Of a DNA stretch of 64,000 bases, positions 34,625-45,198 are shown piece by piece. The translations under genes were made by a program, and so were the position numbers. How positions within the stretch are numbered: the stretch's first letter is position 1; each line of letters begins with the position of its first letter. Below the pieces are notes generated by a model. The model was not told the DNA's origin. It saw only the letters and a program-made list of their open reading frames with translations, and made no database searches. The DNA comes from Aspidapion aeneum. Its lineage: Eukaryota > Arthropoda > Insecta > Coleoptera > Brentidae. The stretch covers positions 83,602,955 through 83,666,954 of the forward strand of contig OY755039.1 of the NCBI GenBank assembly GCA_963576565.1, given 5' to 3'.

Positions 34625-37600
34625 TTAAGTTATTGGATAGCCCCATGGTGCTGTGTTGGTGGAGTGGGGTAATAGTTGACGTTTATCGTCAAAAGGACTT
34701 AAAGCAATCTTTTTTTGTTTGATTGTGTACACTTCGTGTTTGTGAGATCGGATCATGGTTTGAGAGATCTCTGTGATTTTATTTTTAAAAAGGCACTCAA
34801 GATAGTCATTAAATGTAATTTTTCTAAGTGAAGCCTTTTTTACACCCTTTGCCCTTTTACTAATATTTAAATTTAAACATTGTTCCTGAACCTCTGTTAA
34901 TGAAAGACCTTTCTGCTCAAGTTTAGTTTGAAGATTTTGCAAATCGCTCTTATTTTCCAAAATCTTCACACTATACATTTTAGACCGTAATCCTACAAAC
35001 TCTGTCATTATAGCACCATTATTTTCATCTTTCATGAGCCCCAAAACTTATTTATTTTTTAATGGCATGTTAAAAATATTGTCTGGTGGGTAGTCAGATG
35101 TGTCAAATTTGTCAATGTCAGTTTTCATATGTTTGTATATATCATCAACATGTAGGTTATAAATTAAACTGTCTGTGTCCGTATATAGCAAAAGGGCTTT
35201 ATCTCCAAAGTTCGTTTTAATATAGTTATAGTGAAATTCATAAAGAAAAGTTTTTGACAAGTCCAAAATTGTAAATCCTACATATATGGGCTTATTGAAA
35301 ATAATGTTGTTTCTAGACATTTCAATAATAACCATATCTTTATCAAATATGGTTAAACTATGAAAAGTAGGTTTTGAAATATAGAATTGCGCACCAAAAC
35401 GACCCGACCATCGAGTTACCAACTTAACATCCTTATATTTTCGAACATTCTCCATAGTCTTGCCAAATACTGAATTAATCATCAATTTGTAAAAGTTTTT
35501 CTCAAATTCATTTTTACTTTGCTGACGCATATGGATGTTTAATTCAATATAGGGTTTCAACCATTGAGACTGTTTAAATTTAAGGACTCTATGAATTTTT
35601 CTAATTTTTAAACCCAAACCAAGGACCTGTTTCAAGTTACGATAATGGATGATATATCGCTCTTTATTGTAAAGTGTAGTCATCAGTTTGGGTAGCTTAC
35701 TTTTTGAATTAGGTGGCACTCGATGTTCAGGGCAGACAGGAAGGTCTTTATGTATTTCAAATAGGTTAGCAGGGTATGAAATGTCTGCTTCAAAAATGTA
35801 CCCTATGGGACTATCATCTGAAATATTACATATATCCTCCTCAGTGAATGAATTGTTATAAACCCATTCAAAACCACCATAGGGCAATGGTAAAGTCATA
35901 GCTGTGCCATAAAGTGAATTAACATCATAGTACATTAAATATGATATTTCCTTATTGGAGTTGTATGACTCTCCCATGTACCTATTGTTGGCTTTGGCAT
36001 ATCTCTTTGAACACTGTGAAACTCCACCTCTTATCCCTCTTTCTATAAATATGATTATATCAACATCAGTCAAAAGTTGTAGCTCTATTTTACACTGTTT
36101 AAGCATGGCTGAAAATGCCAATCCTGGACTGGTAAAATAATGAAGCGGATCAAGTTTATAGGTGGAGAGACAGATGTCACGGAACGAGCTCATTATTTCA
36201 GATAACAAAATTACATCAATTTTCATGTAAAAAAGCGCATATTCCAAAAGCGAATTAATATTAAAGGTATTCCAAATTGTTTGTGTCCTTTTGTATTCAT
36301 CATTTGAAACACCTTTTCCTTCCAAAGTACTATAAAATGCGTCTTTAGGAGGAAGAACAGTTTCATGTAGCTTTTCCCAAGAATCGAGATACTCATAGGG
36401 CAGGACACCCTTACGAGTAACTAAATTAAATTTTTCCTCTTCCTTGTAAAAACTTTTTAAAATTGTCTTTTTGGAATCATCTAAATATGAAGCTAGTTTG
36501 TCTAACGCGGAAGGCATAAACCGAAAAGAATCAATAAAACGAAAATTTACTTTGGTGCCTTCAATGTATTTAGTAAACGAAATATATTTTTCCTTGTTTA
36601 CAGGGAGAAGTTGAATTCTACCCTCTACCTCCTTTGCTAAAGATTTTATAAGGAAATGGCTATCATAACCAGAAAGGTTGTGGAATACTACAGGAACACT
36701 GTGTGAATCATTAAAATTTAAATTACAACCCGGATGAGCTGCTCCCCTATATTTTCCCGTCAAGTGACAATGATCTAAATGTTTTCTGTCTCCCCCTTGA
36801 AAAGCCTTCTCACAGATATGACAATGGGTTGCATTATTAAAATCAAACTTTTCCAGTGTGTTTAACGGTTTTAAAGAACAATATTTGAAAAAATGTTACT
36901 CAATTTTTCTGCTATTCTTTTCAGCTCATGAGTAAAACGTGAAATGCAATCATTTCCTACAATTTGATGATAATAGGAGAGCGAGTTATCATATGAACAT
37001 TTCACATAATACCCAATCGCAAAAGGAATATGGTGTTGAATTCTTTGTGTATTCGATGGTGATGATGCACTTTTATCATCGTTGTCAATTTTTTCCAACA
37101 AACTTTCTAAATCAGCAAAAATTGTAAAAGGCACTTGCTCTTTATTTTTAAATTCTGTAAATTTCAAAATGTCGTCATTTTTCTTTGGTAGAGTTAGTTT
37201 GGTAAAATTTAAATTTTTACAATCTAAATAATGCTTTTGCAGCACTGCCTCAGAAACAAACCAATTTAAACATCTATCACATACCCATTTTTTATTATTT
37301 TGTCTACCCACCTGACTTGATATAAGACGTGAAAGATTTTTTATTAGGGCAAAGTGATAGATCCTTTTATTGGGCTGGAGAATTTCAAAATCTTCAGAAT
37401 CTATATCCATCTCATTTTCACTATCAACTACATCATCACCACACGTTAAAATAAGTAAATTAATTCGTTCGGAAAAATCTGATTTGCTTAAACAGATAGG
37501 CAGGATTTCATTCTTTTCAACTCCAAAAACATTTATTGATAAATTATTAAGTTTCTCAAATTTTGAAATGTCTTTTAGTCGCATAGGAAATTTAAAACCT

Positions 37601-38471
37601 TTATAATTCAGTCCCACCTGACAAAAATGAGGATATGAAAGAGTACGATCTTGGTGTGTTTTAGCAGGGTGTAAAGCAGCCACAATAGACCAAAGAAAAC
37701 AATAATTATCTTTATTTTGAATATTGATCACCCCCTTGGTGTTTTTAATCCACTGCGGTGACTCAACATAAGTTGAATCACCACAGTTGATTGGGGTGTG
37801 TTTATTAATATTAACCTTAAGATGGAGAATTTCATACAGAGCCCAACCAGAATCTCGCTCTTGAAAATCCTCCATCTTGGTTAATATTTTTTGAGAAACA
37901 TTTTCTTCATACCATTTTTTTAAATTTGTTGTTTGGTCTATTTAACTGTTTCTCGTAGAAAAAGCCTTCACATCAGTTTGCGTAGTACCTTCATGTAATT
38001 TAATAAAATTCCCCGAAAAAATGACATTAACTTTTAAAATTGAATGTTTAAGTGACTTTTTAATTTGACTTGAAAAACTCTTGAATGCCTTTTTAAAGAA
38101 AATCTTAGGGTCTTTAATGGTAAAATTAGTGATAATACCTGTTGTAATTCTACCACCAAAGCACGTTTCAACATCTTCCCAAACCAAATTTTTTTTGACC
38201 GACCTCACCCTTTTAGTTTTGCCAAAATGAATTTTTTTTTATTTTTTAGTAATATTAAATAATGTTTTAAAAGTGCCAAATTCGATTCTAATTTAGAAAA
38301 GTTTTGTACACAATCAAGTTTATTTTTTACACAACTTTTTACGGTTGAAATTAAATTTAGAAGAAAAACTATCCAATAATTAAATTCCTCTTTTGTTTTC
38401 ACCAGTCTACTCACCTGTTCAACCTTTTTTACAGACTCAGACACCAACACATCAAAACTTTGGGAACTCAT
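34625..38471 (-). pseudogene. Protein-primed DNA polymerase B, broken
   Basis: This family B polymerase would copy the element using a terminal-protein primer. The start chosen is the ATG at 38471. The 571-residue frame 36763-35048 carries Exo II GYDSHF (32-37), Exo III Y...D (176-183), motif A DVNSLY (280-285), motif [11 protein letters not shown] (426-435) and motif C YTDTDS (527-532). Exo I (FADLES) is in the frame 37875-36871, and a CHIC...HCH finger lies between. Breaks: a frameshift near 38232-38240 (T run), one at 37942-37963, one at 36888-36893 (A run on the plus strand) and a TAA at 35048-35050, after which 139 conserved C-terminal residues follow in frame. Three of the four breaks are indels, two of them in homopolymers, so assembly error is possible. 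Confidence 0.93.
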
Positions 38472-39600
38472 TTTTTCTATAATATTCAACTGTGCAAGAT
38501 ATGTTATGAACAACGGTCTTTGTCAGAATGAATTCATACGTTGTCAAAATATAATTAAATATTGGTTTGATAAGAAAGTTCTTCTTGAATACGAGGGAAA
38601 TTTTTAAAGTAACAAATGTAAGAAAGTATAGCACATGTTGCCAGATTCACGATAACCTAACTTTTTTAACAGTTGGATGGATTGATTGTGCATAGAATTG
38701 CTGTCAAAAGTGTCAAAAAGACATTTGAGTTTAATTTTAAACGCTCGGAATTTAGTTAGCAAAACTTTTCATTTTCACTTGTATAATCAAAGAACGGAAA
38801 ATTCCATAACAAACATATGACTGACGTATGATTTGATACAATGTAACCAGCGCCACTAGTCTGTAAAAATGGACATTTTTTTTATTCAAATCAAAACATA
38901 ATGTTTAATAAATTTTATAAAAATGTATTATTTAGCAAAAATGTGTTTTTTATATTTAAACTAAAACATATTGGTCAGCACTTTTTAGGTGTAGTCATAG
39001 GCGACGCTACTTTAATATTGTATATATATTTAATTAATTTAAACCAACAAAAATAATTTGACTGCTTTAAAAGTCACGTGATATGTCAAAATAGTAAAAT
39101 ATGACAGATTGTAACCTAAAAATTCAATATATTAGGGACTAATTACAATAAAGCTTGGATTTATTAGTGCCTGTCTTTATTAAAAGAAAAAACAAATTAC
39201 TTTATTTTTCAATTCGACTTTAGTATATCAATTTTGAGAGATCAGTTGTTAGTTTTCTATGTAATACTGTCACAATACGGTCAAGCAGTATTAAATCCAA
39301 ACTTTACTTGATTAACTCCCTATTAAGGAAATATAAGATGCTAAAATGTAAAGGATGGAGCCAACCTACAGAAAGATTGCTGTCATCTTGGTTATGAGAA
39401 AAACTATCCCCCCACTTTAATTTATAAACTTTTAAATAATGCAACGCCTATGGACAAGTGCAAGCATTGTTAAAAAATAACCAACGCAGTGCTTATGTTA
39501 GCTAAAAATTAGGTATAAATTCCATCAAATATCAAAGCAAAAATCAATTCAAACAGTTTAACAGTTTGTGCTTATTAGTTTTGAAAAAAATAAAATAAAA
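38472..39600. other. Divergent intergenic region inside the Polinton
   Basis: About 1.1 kb separates the PolB start from the start of the 195-aa gene. No supported gene lies here. It holds the 17-bp motif AAAATAACCAACGCAGT (about 39474-39490) and a TATAAAT at 39514-39520 on the plus strand. Confidence 0.5.
39474..39520 (+). promoter_or_regulatory. Putative promoter of the 195-aa gene
   Basis: The motif AAAATAACCAACGCAGT is followed by GGTATAAATT; the ATG lies at 39601, about 126 bases from the motif. The same 17 bases occur at 49087-49103, about 123 bases before another plus-strand ATG. Confidence 0.5.
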
Positions 39601-40443
39601 ATGGCAACACAACCATGCACACTTGTAGTGTCAACTCTAGATCGCATTAACTGCCCTCCGAAAATGGTATTTGTTTGCATGAAGAATCTTTTTCAGTAAG
39701 TACTTTTGATTTTTTACAGATTATTTATTATTAAACGAATACAGGATAATTTTTACAAAAGAAACTAAAAAGTAGTAAATTTTAGTTTTATATACTTTTA
39801 ACTTTTTATAGAAAATTTATTATTACTAAAAACCTTACATGAATCCAAGATAATATTTATATAAAAAAATATTCCTAATTTTTTAATAGCAAAGAAATTA
39901 TATTGAATTTTAATTTATTTGTCTTAATTTTGATGTTATTATTTTTTCAGTTTTGGAGTAAAGAAGATAAGTTTAAAAGGTGATAAAGCCTTTGTCAGAC
40001 TATCATATTCACCTAGAACAGAAACCATAGACAAAAAATTCGGTAGGCTGCCAGTGAAGTACTATCGAATAAAGGCGGATGATGATGAAGAAATTGCTAT
40101 CCTACAGCGAGCGATAGAAAGATACCAAATTAATATTGATCAACCTATGGAGATTGAGACAACAAAAAATTTGGCTGTGTTACCACCACCACCACCCTCC
40201 GATCCGATGGAAATAACAGCTGTTGGAGAATCGTCTGGGGGGCCAACAGCAGCAACATCTACAAAAGCAGTAGATACCACCCAAGCACAAAGAAGAAGAA
40301 GCAGAAAGGGTATGGTATCCACTGTATCCGAAAAACAAACAACAAACAAAAATACAAATATGGAAGAGATAATAAGTCTCTTCGATGAAGAGGATCCTTT
40401 AACACAAACCCAAGCTTTTTTTAAATTTTTAATATTTTGTTAA
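39601..40443 (+). CDS. Spliced Polinton gene of unknown function, 195 aa
   Basis: Not recognised. Exon 1 is 39601-39695 and exon 2 is 39951-40443; the 255-bp intron has a perfect donor CA|GTAAGT and acceptor TTTTTTCAG, and the phases join cleanly to 195 residues ending at TAA. The ATG context (AAAAATGG) is favourable. The N-terminal 90 residues look folded (PPKMVFVCM, GDKAFVRLSYS, LPVKYYRIK). The rest is low complexity: a five-proline run, Ser/Thr/Ala-rich sequence, a basic RRRSRKG patch and an acidic EEIISLFDEED near the end, like a transcription-factor or scaffold tail. It runs towards the exonuclease-like gene, with AATAAA signals in the 19-bp gap. It has no breaks, unlike PolB. Confidence 0.7.
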
Positions 40444-40462
40444 AATAAAATAAAATAAAAGG

Positions 40463-40957
40463 TTAAAACTGAATATGCTTTTTATTTAAATACCATCTAT
40501 TTAACAAAATTACATTTTCTCTAGCATAATTTAAATAATTATTATTATGCATTTCACAGTGAAACTTATCATTACAATAATTTTTTAATTTTTTAATATT
40601 GGGACATCCCAAGTCATATAAATCTACAACATTATTATTAACTAAATTACATAACCAAACTTTTTTTTCATTTCCTTTTACAAACACAGTTTCATTTTGA
40701 ATTAAATCCTTAATAAATAAAGCGAGGTTTTCAAATGGTAAATAACTAAAATCAAAAGTGTCCCAATTTATACCATGAAGTTTGTTTGTATTCCATTCAG
40801 CTTGATGTTTAAAGTCTTGATGTAACCAGATGGACTTCATGGGTAAATTAACGATATGGTGCCGAACTTCATTAGTATGGGTGTTTAATATAGCTATTTC
40901 CTTACATATAAATTCAGTGTCTTTGTATTGGAAACCTTGCACATCCAAAATAAACAT
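40463..40957 (-). CDS. Exonuclease-like Polinton protein (DVQGF family)
   Basis: This frame encodes 164 residues from an ATG at 40957, 11 bases after the capsid stop, as the last gene of the virion block. It begins FILDVQGFQ and has KEIAIL a dozen residues later. It ends with a CEMHNNNYLNYAREN segment and a Trp. The spacing recalls DEDD 3'-5' exonucleases, where DxE and a downstream acidic residue bind metal; here the second acidic position is Gln, so catalysis is uncertain. Proteins with this start are, from memory, common next to insect Polinton capsid genes. Function is inferred from motif resemblance only. Confidence 0.6.
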   Translation of the reverse strand: MFILDVQGFQYKDTEFICKEIAILNTHTNEVRHHIVNLPMKSIWLHQDFKHQAEWNTNKLHGINWDTFDFSYLPFENLALFIKDLIQNETVFVKGNEKKVWLCNLVNNNVVDLYDLGCPNIKKLKNYCNDKFHCEMHNNNYLNYARENVILLNRWYLNKKHIQF

Positions 40958-40968
40958 TTTTTTCTTCT

Positions 40969-42168
40969 TTAAACTACCCTTACGGTACTGGTTAGAGGGT
41001 TGTATTTCACAAGTCGATCGTGCAATATTAAACAGTAGGCTATAGTTTTATCAGGTACAGCTTTTTTCGTTTCAAACTCAATTCTAATGTCAACTGCACC
41101 ACCTTTGAGCACGTCTTCACTCTGTCGAGAGCAGTCGATAACTACCAGTGGAGCATCATTTTTAAAGCTTATCGGGTGAAAACAAGGTTCGCTTTGATCG
41201 TGGTAATAATAGGATTTTTGAAACTGGGCATACATTTCATATAGAATAGCATACTGATTGTTATCAAAATCTAAATTTAAATTATCATATGGAAAAACTT
41301 CGGAGTTTAAATAGACTTTTAAATTGGTTAATGATAAGTGGTCAAAACGGCTCATATTTTTACTAAACAAGTTTTTTCTATCTGTCTGAAATCCAATAAT
41401 AATGAAACGTGGTGTCTCCAGTTGATTTGAAGTTTTCACTGCCCATGTGTGATTAGTGGTAGTTTCCCAACTTCGAAAACTAATATTGAGATCTCTGTTA
41501 CCCTCTAAATACTTGTAAAGGCGTAATTTTTGATCATCTGACACTCTAACATGTGGAATTTTCCAATGAACTTTATTTAACACCACCTTATATTTTTCTT
41601 TTTTATCCTCAGTTTCAATTAAAGCGTTTAAATCGGAATTGCTGCGAATCAACACGACTTCTTGTCGTACATTTAAAATAATCTTGTGATGGTCCTCAAA
41701 TACCCCCATAAGGGTTTTTAGGGGTAAACATATATTGAAATTACCGGAACCATCTAATATAGGTGGATTTTCTTTAAGGGTCCAACCAGCATTTTGAAGG
41801 GTGTTACCATCACTTTCCGTGAATGAGCAGTAACCTTTTATTGTTGATGTAATCCCAGGATTTCTAACACGGTCCACAATCACCCCTCCTAACTCATAAC
41901 GAATTTAATCAAATAAATGTGCTAAACCATTGTTTACAAAGTGCACATTAGTACTGGCAGTATTGTCATCTTTCAGTACTTTTCCTTCAAGGTAAAGAAC
42001 ACTTTCACTAGGCAGGGTATAGATGTCTTGAGTTTGTATCGGAATTCGAATTTCATCATTGTTGTTTAAGGTGGTTGAAGCATATGGTTGATGAGTGTGT
42101 AGTTGGTAACTCACAATCGAATTATCATAGAGCACGTTTTCACCCACTCGTAGAATGTTACGACTCAT
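40969..42168 (-). pseudogene. Major capsid protein (double jelly-roll), one stop
   Basis: This is the major capsid protein of the Polinton virion, of the double jelly-roll type seen in adenovirus and other viruses. The ATG at 42168 starts a sequence with HTHQPYAST and DEIRIPIQTQD, and later ILNVRQEVVLIRSNSD, TPRFIIIGFQTDR and AYCLILHDR, blocks I know from arthropod Polinton capsids. The frame would give 399 residues, but a TAA at 41905-41907 follows LAHLFD, where the family usually has Glu. The rest continues in the same frame without change, so a single substitution appears to have inactivated it. It lies between the 64-aa gene and the exonuclease-like gene. Confidence 0.88.
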
Positions 42169-42285
42169 TTTTTTCAAAACACTTTAAACTACACCGCACT
42201 GAAAAAAATATTCTTCTTATACCACAACTGACACGTACTTTTAAATTATACCAAAATTTCTTAAGTCTTTTGCCTATGATGGTAG

Positions 42286-42480
42286 TTATTGTCCTTTTAG
42301 TTTAAATCCTAAAGATACTAAAAAAGCTCTATTTTCAGGTGTTAGCTCTTTGACTAGCTGTTTATTACTAAATGGTGGTACACTATCAATCTTCTTCTTA
42401 TAAATTTTATTACTTTCCTCTAAGGCGGTAATTTCTTCATAAGGAATACCAAAAGTATTATGATTATACAAAAACACCAT
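42286..42480 (-). CDS. Small conserved Polinton protein, 64 aa
   Basis: This frame encodes 64 residues from the ATG at 42480, two bases after the minor capsid stop, so the two genes are probably co-transcribed. The C-terminus reads LTPENRAFLVSLGFKL, preceded by PPFSNKQ. I recall similar short proteins in other insect Polintons, but no function. It has no membrane segment or zinc motif. Confidence 0.65.
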   Translation of the reverse strand: MVFLYNHNTFGIPYEEITALEESNKIYKKKIDSVPPFSNKQLVKELTPENRAFLVSLGFKLKGQ

Positions 42481-42482
42481 TT

Positions 42483-43181
42483 TTAAACGGATTTTTTTAG
42501 ATGCAGCCTAATCGTGACCACTTCTCCACGAAAATTGATGGGTTTTCCATCTTGGTCAGTTATTTTAAGTAAAATATCATCAATATAATGAGTGCTGATT
42601 GGTAGATATATCACATTTGAGGGTCTTTCTATAATTTTATAACCTGGAGGAGAAGAGGGGTAAAACATGTGTAACATGTGCACTGCTTTTCCGTTATTAT
42701 AAGAGTTTATAACCAAGTTGCACTCAACACATATAGCATTCACTTTTAATATATCAACCGGATTTTCAGATATATGTTTTTTATCTGCCTCTAGAGTTTT
42801 TCCTGCAAATCCTAGTAAACTTCCAATGGAATTTTCCTTTTCAAAATTAATCTTTTTATTGCATATAACCTCACACTGTAAGGTATTATGGTTAGCTGTT
42901 ATACTTATTTCAAATTGTTCCTCCTTTAAAGTTTGCTTTGAGTATTTATTTAGGAAATCATTCAAGTCCTTAATTTCGTATGACCCCTCAGGTATTTTTA
43001 TAATTTTATCATCATTAAAACAAAATAAATTATTTGAACTATCCACATTCGGTATTGAGTTGTAACTTTCGAAATTAATGAGCCCCAAATCATATTGCTC
43101 AAGCTCGTTTAGCACTATAGGTGGATAGATGTTTGCTGAAAGGAGTGATGATTTTCCGGATAAGGTAAAGGTGTAGGACAT
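42483..43181 (-). CDS. Minor capsid (penton-like) protein
   Basis: The single jelly-roll vertex protein of the virion. I chose the ATG at 43181 (MSYTFTLSGKSS) rather than the longer open frame, because family members start there and a TATATAG box lies just upstream on the minus strand near 43190. This gives 232 residues. Typical blocks are GLINFESYNSIPNV, IPEGSYEI, NSIGSLLGFA, PPGYKIIERPSNVIYLP and FRGEVVTIRLHL. The gene is intact and sits between the protease and the 64-aa gene. Confidence 0.88.
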   Translation of the reverse strand: MSYTFTLSGKSSLLSANIYPPIVLNELEQYDLGLINFESYNSIPNVDSSNNLFCFNDDKIIKIPEGSYEIKDLNDFLNKYSKQTLKEEQFEISITANHNTLQCEVICNKKINFEKENSIGSLLGFAGKTLEADKKHISENPVDILKVNAICVECNLVINSYNNGKAVHMLHMFYPSSPPGYKIIERPSNVIYLPISTHYIDDILLKITDQDGKPINFRGEVVTIRLHLKKSV

Positions 43182-43249
43182 GTTTACTATATAGCGGTTC
43201 ACTGATAATTGAAAAACTATGTAGTTTAGTAAACGTTTTTTATTAATCC

Positions 43250-43660
43250 TTAAAGTAATACAAAAAAACTTAAACACAAGTGTCCACAATTTACAGAATC
43301 ATAAGTCTGGTAGGGGTTATAATTATACAGTACTTTTGAGTCACCATTAGAACTAAAGTATCTTACAGATTCTATAGGAGGTCGTAAATTACCAAAACTA
43401 TCAAAATAGTGTACATTATTTTTAATTTTCTTATAACAAGTCCAATGACTTCCTGATCCTCTGCTACTATCTAAATTAATTATCCCCGACTCAAATTTAA
43501 GTATCTTTGAGGGTAGTTCATCTCTCATAAACACACCTCTAAAATGTTTAATTTTTAACAGCTTTGTATACTTTTTCAGGTCAATATTTGTAAGAGCTCG
43601 CTGTGGTAGTGAAATCGGTAAAGTTTTCTTGAAAAACTTTAGGTTTTTGTTTTTTGACAT
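43250..43660 (-). CDS. Adenain-like maturation cysteine protease
   Basis: This protein cleaves virion precursor proteins in adenovirus-type particles. It has 136 residues from the ATG at 43660. The catalytic set is readable: His72 in GSHWTCY, Asp87 in YFDSFGN, Gln118 in YNPYQTY and Cys125 in NCGHLC. RGVFMRDELP and GIINLDSS match the Polinton protease family. It ends 11 residues after the Cys, shorter than adenovirus adenain and a little short for the family, so the extreme C-terminus may be trimmed. It overlaps the end of the pX-like gene by 22 bases. Confidence 0.9.
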   Translation of the reverse strand: MSKNKNLKFFKKTLPISLPQRALTNIDLKKYTKLLKIKHFRGVFMRDELPSKILKFESGIINLDSSRGSGSHWTCYKKIKNNVHYFDSFGNLRPPIESVRYFSSNGDSKVLYNYNPYQTYDSVNCGHLCLSFFVLL

Positions 43661-44040
43661 CCACCTTTGTGTAAAAAAAGACCCATTCCTAGTTTATATG
43701 GTTTGAGAAATAATCCTTTACCCATAGCAATGGACTCCATACTTTGGTTATGTCGTTGAGCCTCTTGCAATTGTTGATTTGCAGATTTAGCAGCATTAAT
43801 GGCTTTCACTATTCCTGCTGTGCCACTCCCTAAAGCACCAAGGGCAGAGAGGGTCGCCATGATTGGTATTAGAGGCAAAAAACCACCCTTTTTTGGTAGT
43901 TTTATTATTCGTGCAGGTCGTACTTTTCCTTTGTTTTTTTCCGCTGTCTTGAGAGCAACTTTGACTGCAGTTTCCAAGTCTTGTAGTTTTCGTTGTTTTA
44001 ATCTATCCTTTATCTTTTTTGTTGCTTGACTGAAACTCAA
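43639..44040 (-). CDS. pX-like hydrophobic/basic virion protein
   Basis: This frame of about 133 residues starts without an ATG (TTG at 44040). It has a Lys/Arg-rich N-terminal half, a block PKKGGFLPLIPIM, a small-residue hydrophobic stretch SALGALGSGTAG that could interact with membrane, and a C-terminal GKGLFLKPYKLGMGLFL. This pattern resembles the pX/pVI-type core proteins of adintoviruses and adenoviruses. The lack of a start, and the 33-aa basic frame that ends one base upstream in a different frame, suggest either coupled translation or that the two were one gene before a one-base shift. Confidence 0.65.
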   Translation of the reverse strand: MSFSQATKKIKDRLKQRKLQDLETAVKVALKTAEKNKGKVRPARIIKLPKKGGFLPLIPIMATLSALGALGSGTAGIVKAINAAKSANQQLQEAQRHNQSMESIAMGKGLFLKPYKLGMGLFLHKGGCQKTKT

Positions 44041-44138
44041 TGTTTTGATTTTTTCTTTACAATTCGTGCCCTCTTTCTTTTAAAAGTTGATGTTTTTCTA
44101 CTTTTTCTGGGTTTTCTTGATTTTCTCGTTTTACTCAT
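44037..44138 (-). CDS. Tiny Arg/Lys-rich core-like protein, 33 aa
   Basis: An ATG at 44138 opens a 33-residue frame, ending TGA at 44037-44039, in which about half of the residues are Lys or Arg (MSKTRKSRKPRK at the start). Composition resembles protamine-like or mu-type condensing peptides that package adenovirus DNA. It touches the pX-like frame (four-base overlap). It could be a separate peptide, or the original N-terminus of pX now in another frame. Confidence 0.5.
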   Translation of the reverse strand: MSKTRKSRKPRKSRKTSTFKRKRARIVKKKSKH

Positions 44139-44219
44139 TTTTTAAGAATGATGTTACTACTTTGAAAGTTTACACAAGAATGAAAGCAACTGATATGTGT
44201 GTTTGAAGGTGTTTAAGAT

Positions 44220-45101
44220 TTATATAACTTTTGGTTTTTTAATGTTGCTATGCATATTGTCATTTTCTTCACCATCAATGCTTAGTCTCCGCTTTAGTGA
44301 CTTCTGCTCCAATGGTCCTACACTCAAAACAGCAGCTGTGTCGGTTTTTGGTAATTTAAAGGGAACATCAACCGAATCGCTTAACTTTCTCTTTCGTTTG
44401 ACTTTTAAAAATTTTGGTAATTTAAAAGGAATATCCACCGAGTCGCTTAACTTTCTCTTTCTTTTGACTCTTAACAATGTTGGTTCTTTATGTAAAGGGG
44501 GTGAATTAGTTTCCCTAGCTTCTGTTTCAGGTTCATCTTTTTTTACTTTTTTTAACCGTGGTTTTCTTGGTTTAGATGATGATGATTTTCTCGTTGTTTG
44601 TGATGGATTTTTAATTTGACCCTCTAGAGTTTCAAGAGAGCCTAAATAATTTTTTGTCATCTTTATCCCACGTTGAATCATATTTAGGCACTGACGCACT
44701 GCCTTTAAACGTGGCACTTGATCAGTTTTTGATACATTATTTACCATACCCATCCCTAGTTTTAGCTTGGTACCCATAGCAGCAGCCACACCAGAAGCAG
44801 CCAGTTTTTCATACAAGCCTGAATCCGTTGCTCGCATCCGTTCTAAAGCTTTTCTCATTAAAACTTTATCTGCCTCATGACGGTCGGTCAACTCCATATT
44901 AGTTGAATAGGAAATGTCATGATCTTTGCATGCTCTATCAAGCTGGTTAATACCTTTATCCCCTCTAGCTAAACGTTTCTCTAGCTTAGTCCCAGGTCCA
45001 CAATAAGAAAACCCTGGGATATGCATTTCGAAGGGCAGATTATTTATAGCACTGTTTAACAACCCTTGCCCTTTAACGTTTGAACTAACATAGTACTTCA
45101 T
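44220..45101 (-). CDS. Phospholipase A2-domain virion protein
   Basis: This frame encodes 293 residues from the ATG at 45101. Residues 28-66 form a parvovirus/secreted-type PLA2 core: the calcium loop YCGPGT (33-38) and the catalytic CKDHDISY (58-65) with the His-Asp pair. In virions this activity opens endosomal membranes during entry, and adintovirus-like elements carry such domains. The middle is helical. The C-terminal third is Lys/Arg/Ser-rich and contains a direct duplication: KRKRKLSDSVDIPFKLPK at about 212-229 and again, with Ile to Val, at 234-251. These may act as nuclear localisation signals. It is the first gene of the minus-strand virion block, sharing a 97-bp divergent promoter region with the ATPase. 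Confidence 0.85.
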   Translation of the reverse strand: MKYYVSSNVKGQGLLNSAINNLPFEMHIPGFSYCGPGTKLEKRLARGDKGINQLDRACKDHDISYSTNMELTDRHEADKVLMRKALERMRATDSGLYEKLAASGVAAAMGTKLKLGMGMVNNVSKTDQVPRLKAVRQCLNMIQRGIKMTKNYLGSLETLEGQIKNPSQTTRKSSSSKPRKPRLKKVKKDEPETEARETNSPPLHKEPTLLRVKRKRKLSDSVDIPFKLPKFLKVKRKRKLSDSVDVPFKLPKTDTAAVLSVGPLEQKSLKRRLSIDGEENDNMHSNIKKPKVI

Positions 45102-45198
45102 AGCGTTTCACTTAAGACTAAATAAAAACCAGGGTCTTTACTTTTTTTATACATTACCAGTTCAACAGTGTTAAGTTGACATAATATTTCTATAGAAA
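45102..45198. promoter_or_regulatory. Divergent promoter between PLA2 and ATPase genes
   Basis: This 97-bp gap separates two oppositely directed start codons and includes AT-rich TATA-like words (TTTATAC, TCTATAG). It presumably drives both the virion block and the ATPase block. No mapped start sites are available. Confidence 0.5.

Noticed and set aside
35955..36408. Frames opposite or shifted within PolB
   Set aside because: They are shadows of the polymerase frame, which has clear catalytic motifs.
43799..44619. Plus-strand frames opposite the pX-like and PLA2 genes
   Set aside because: They are antisense shadows of genes with recognisable motifs.
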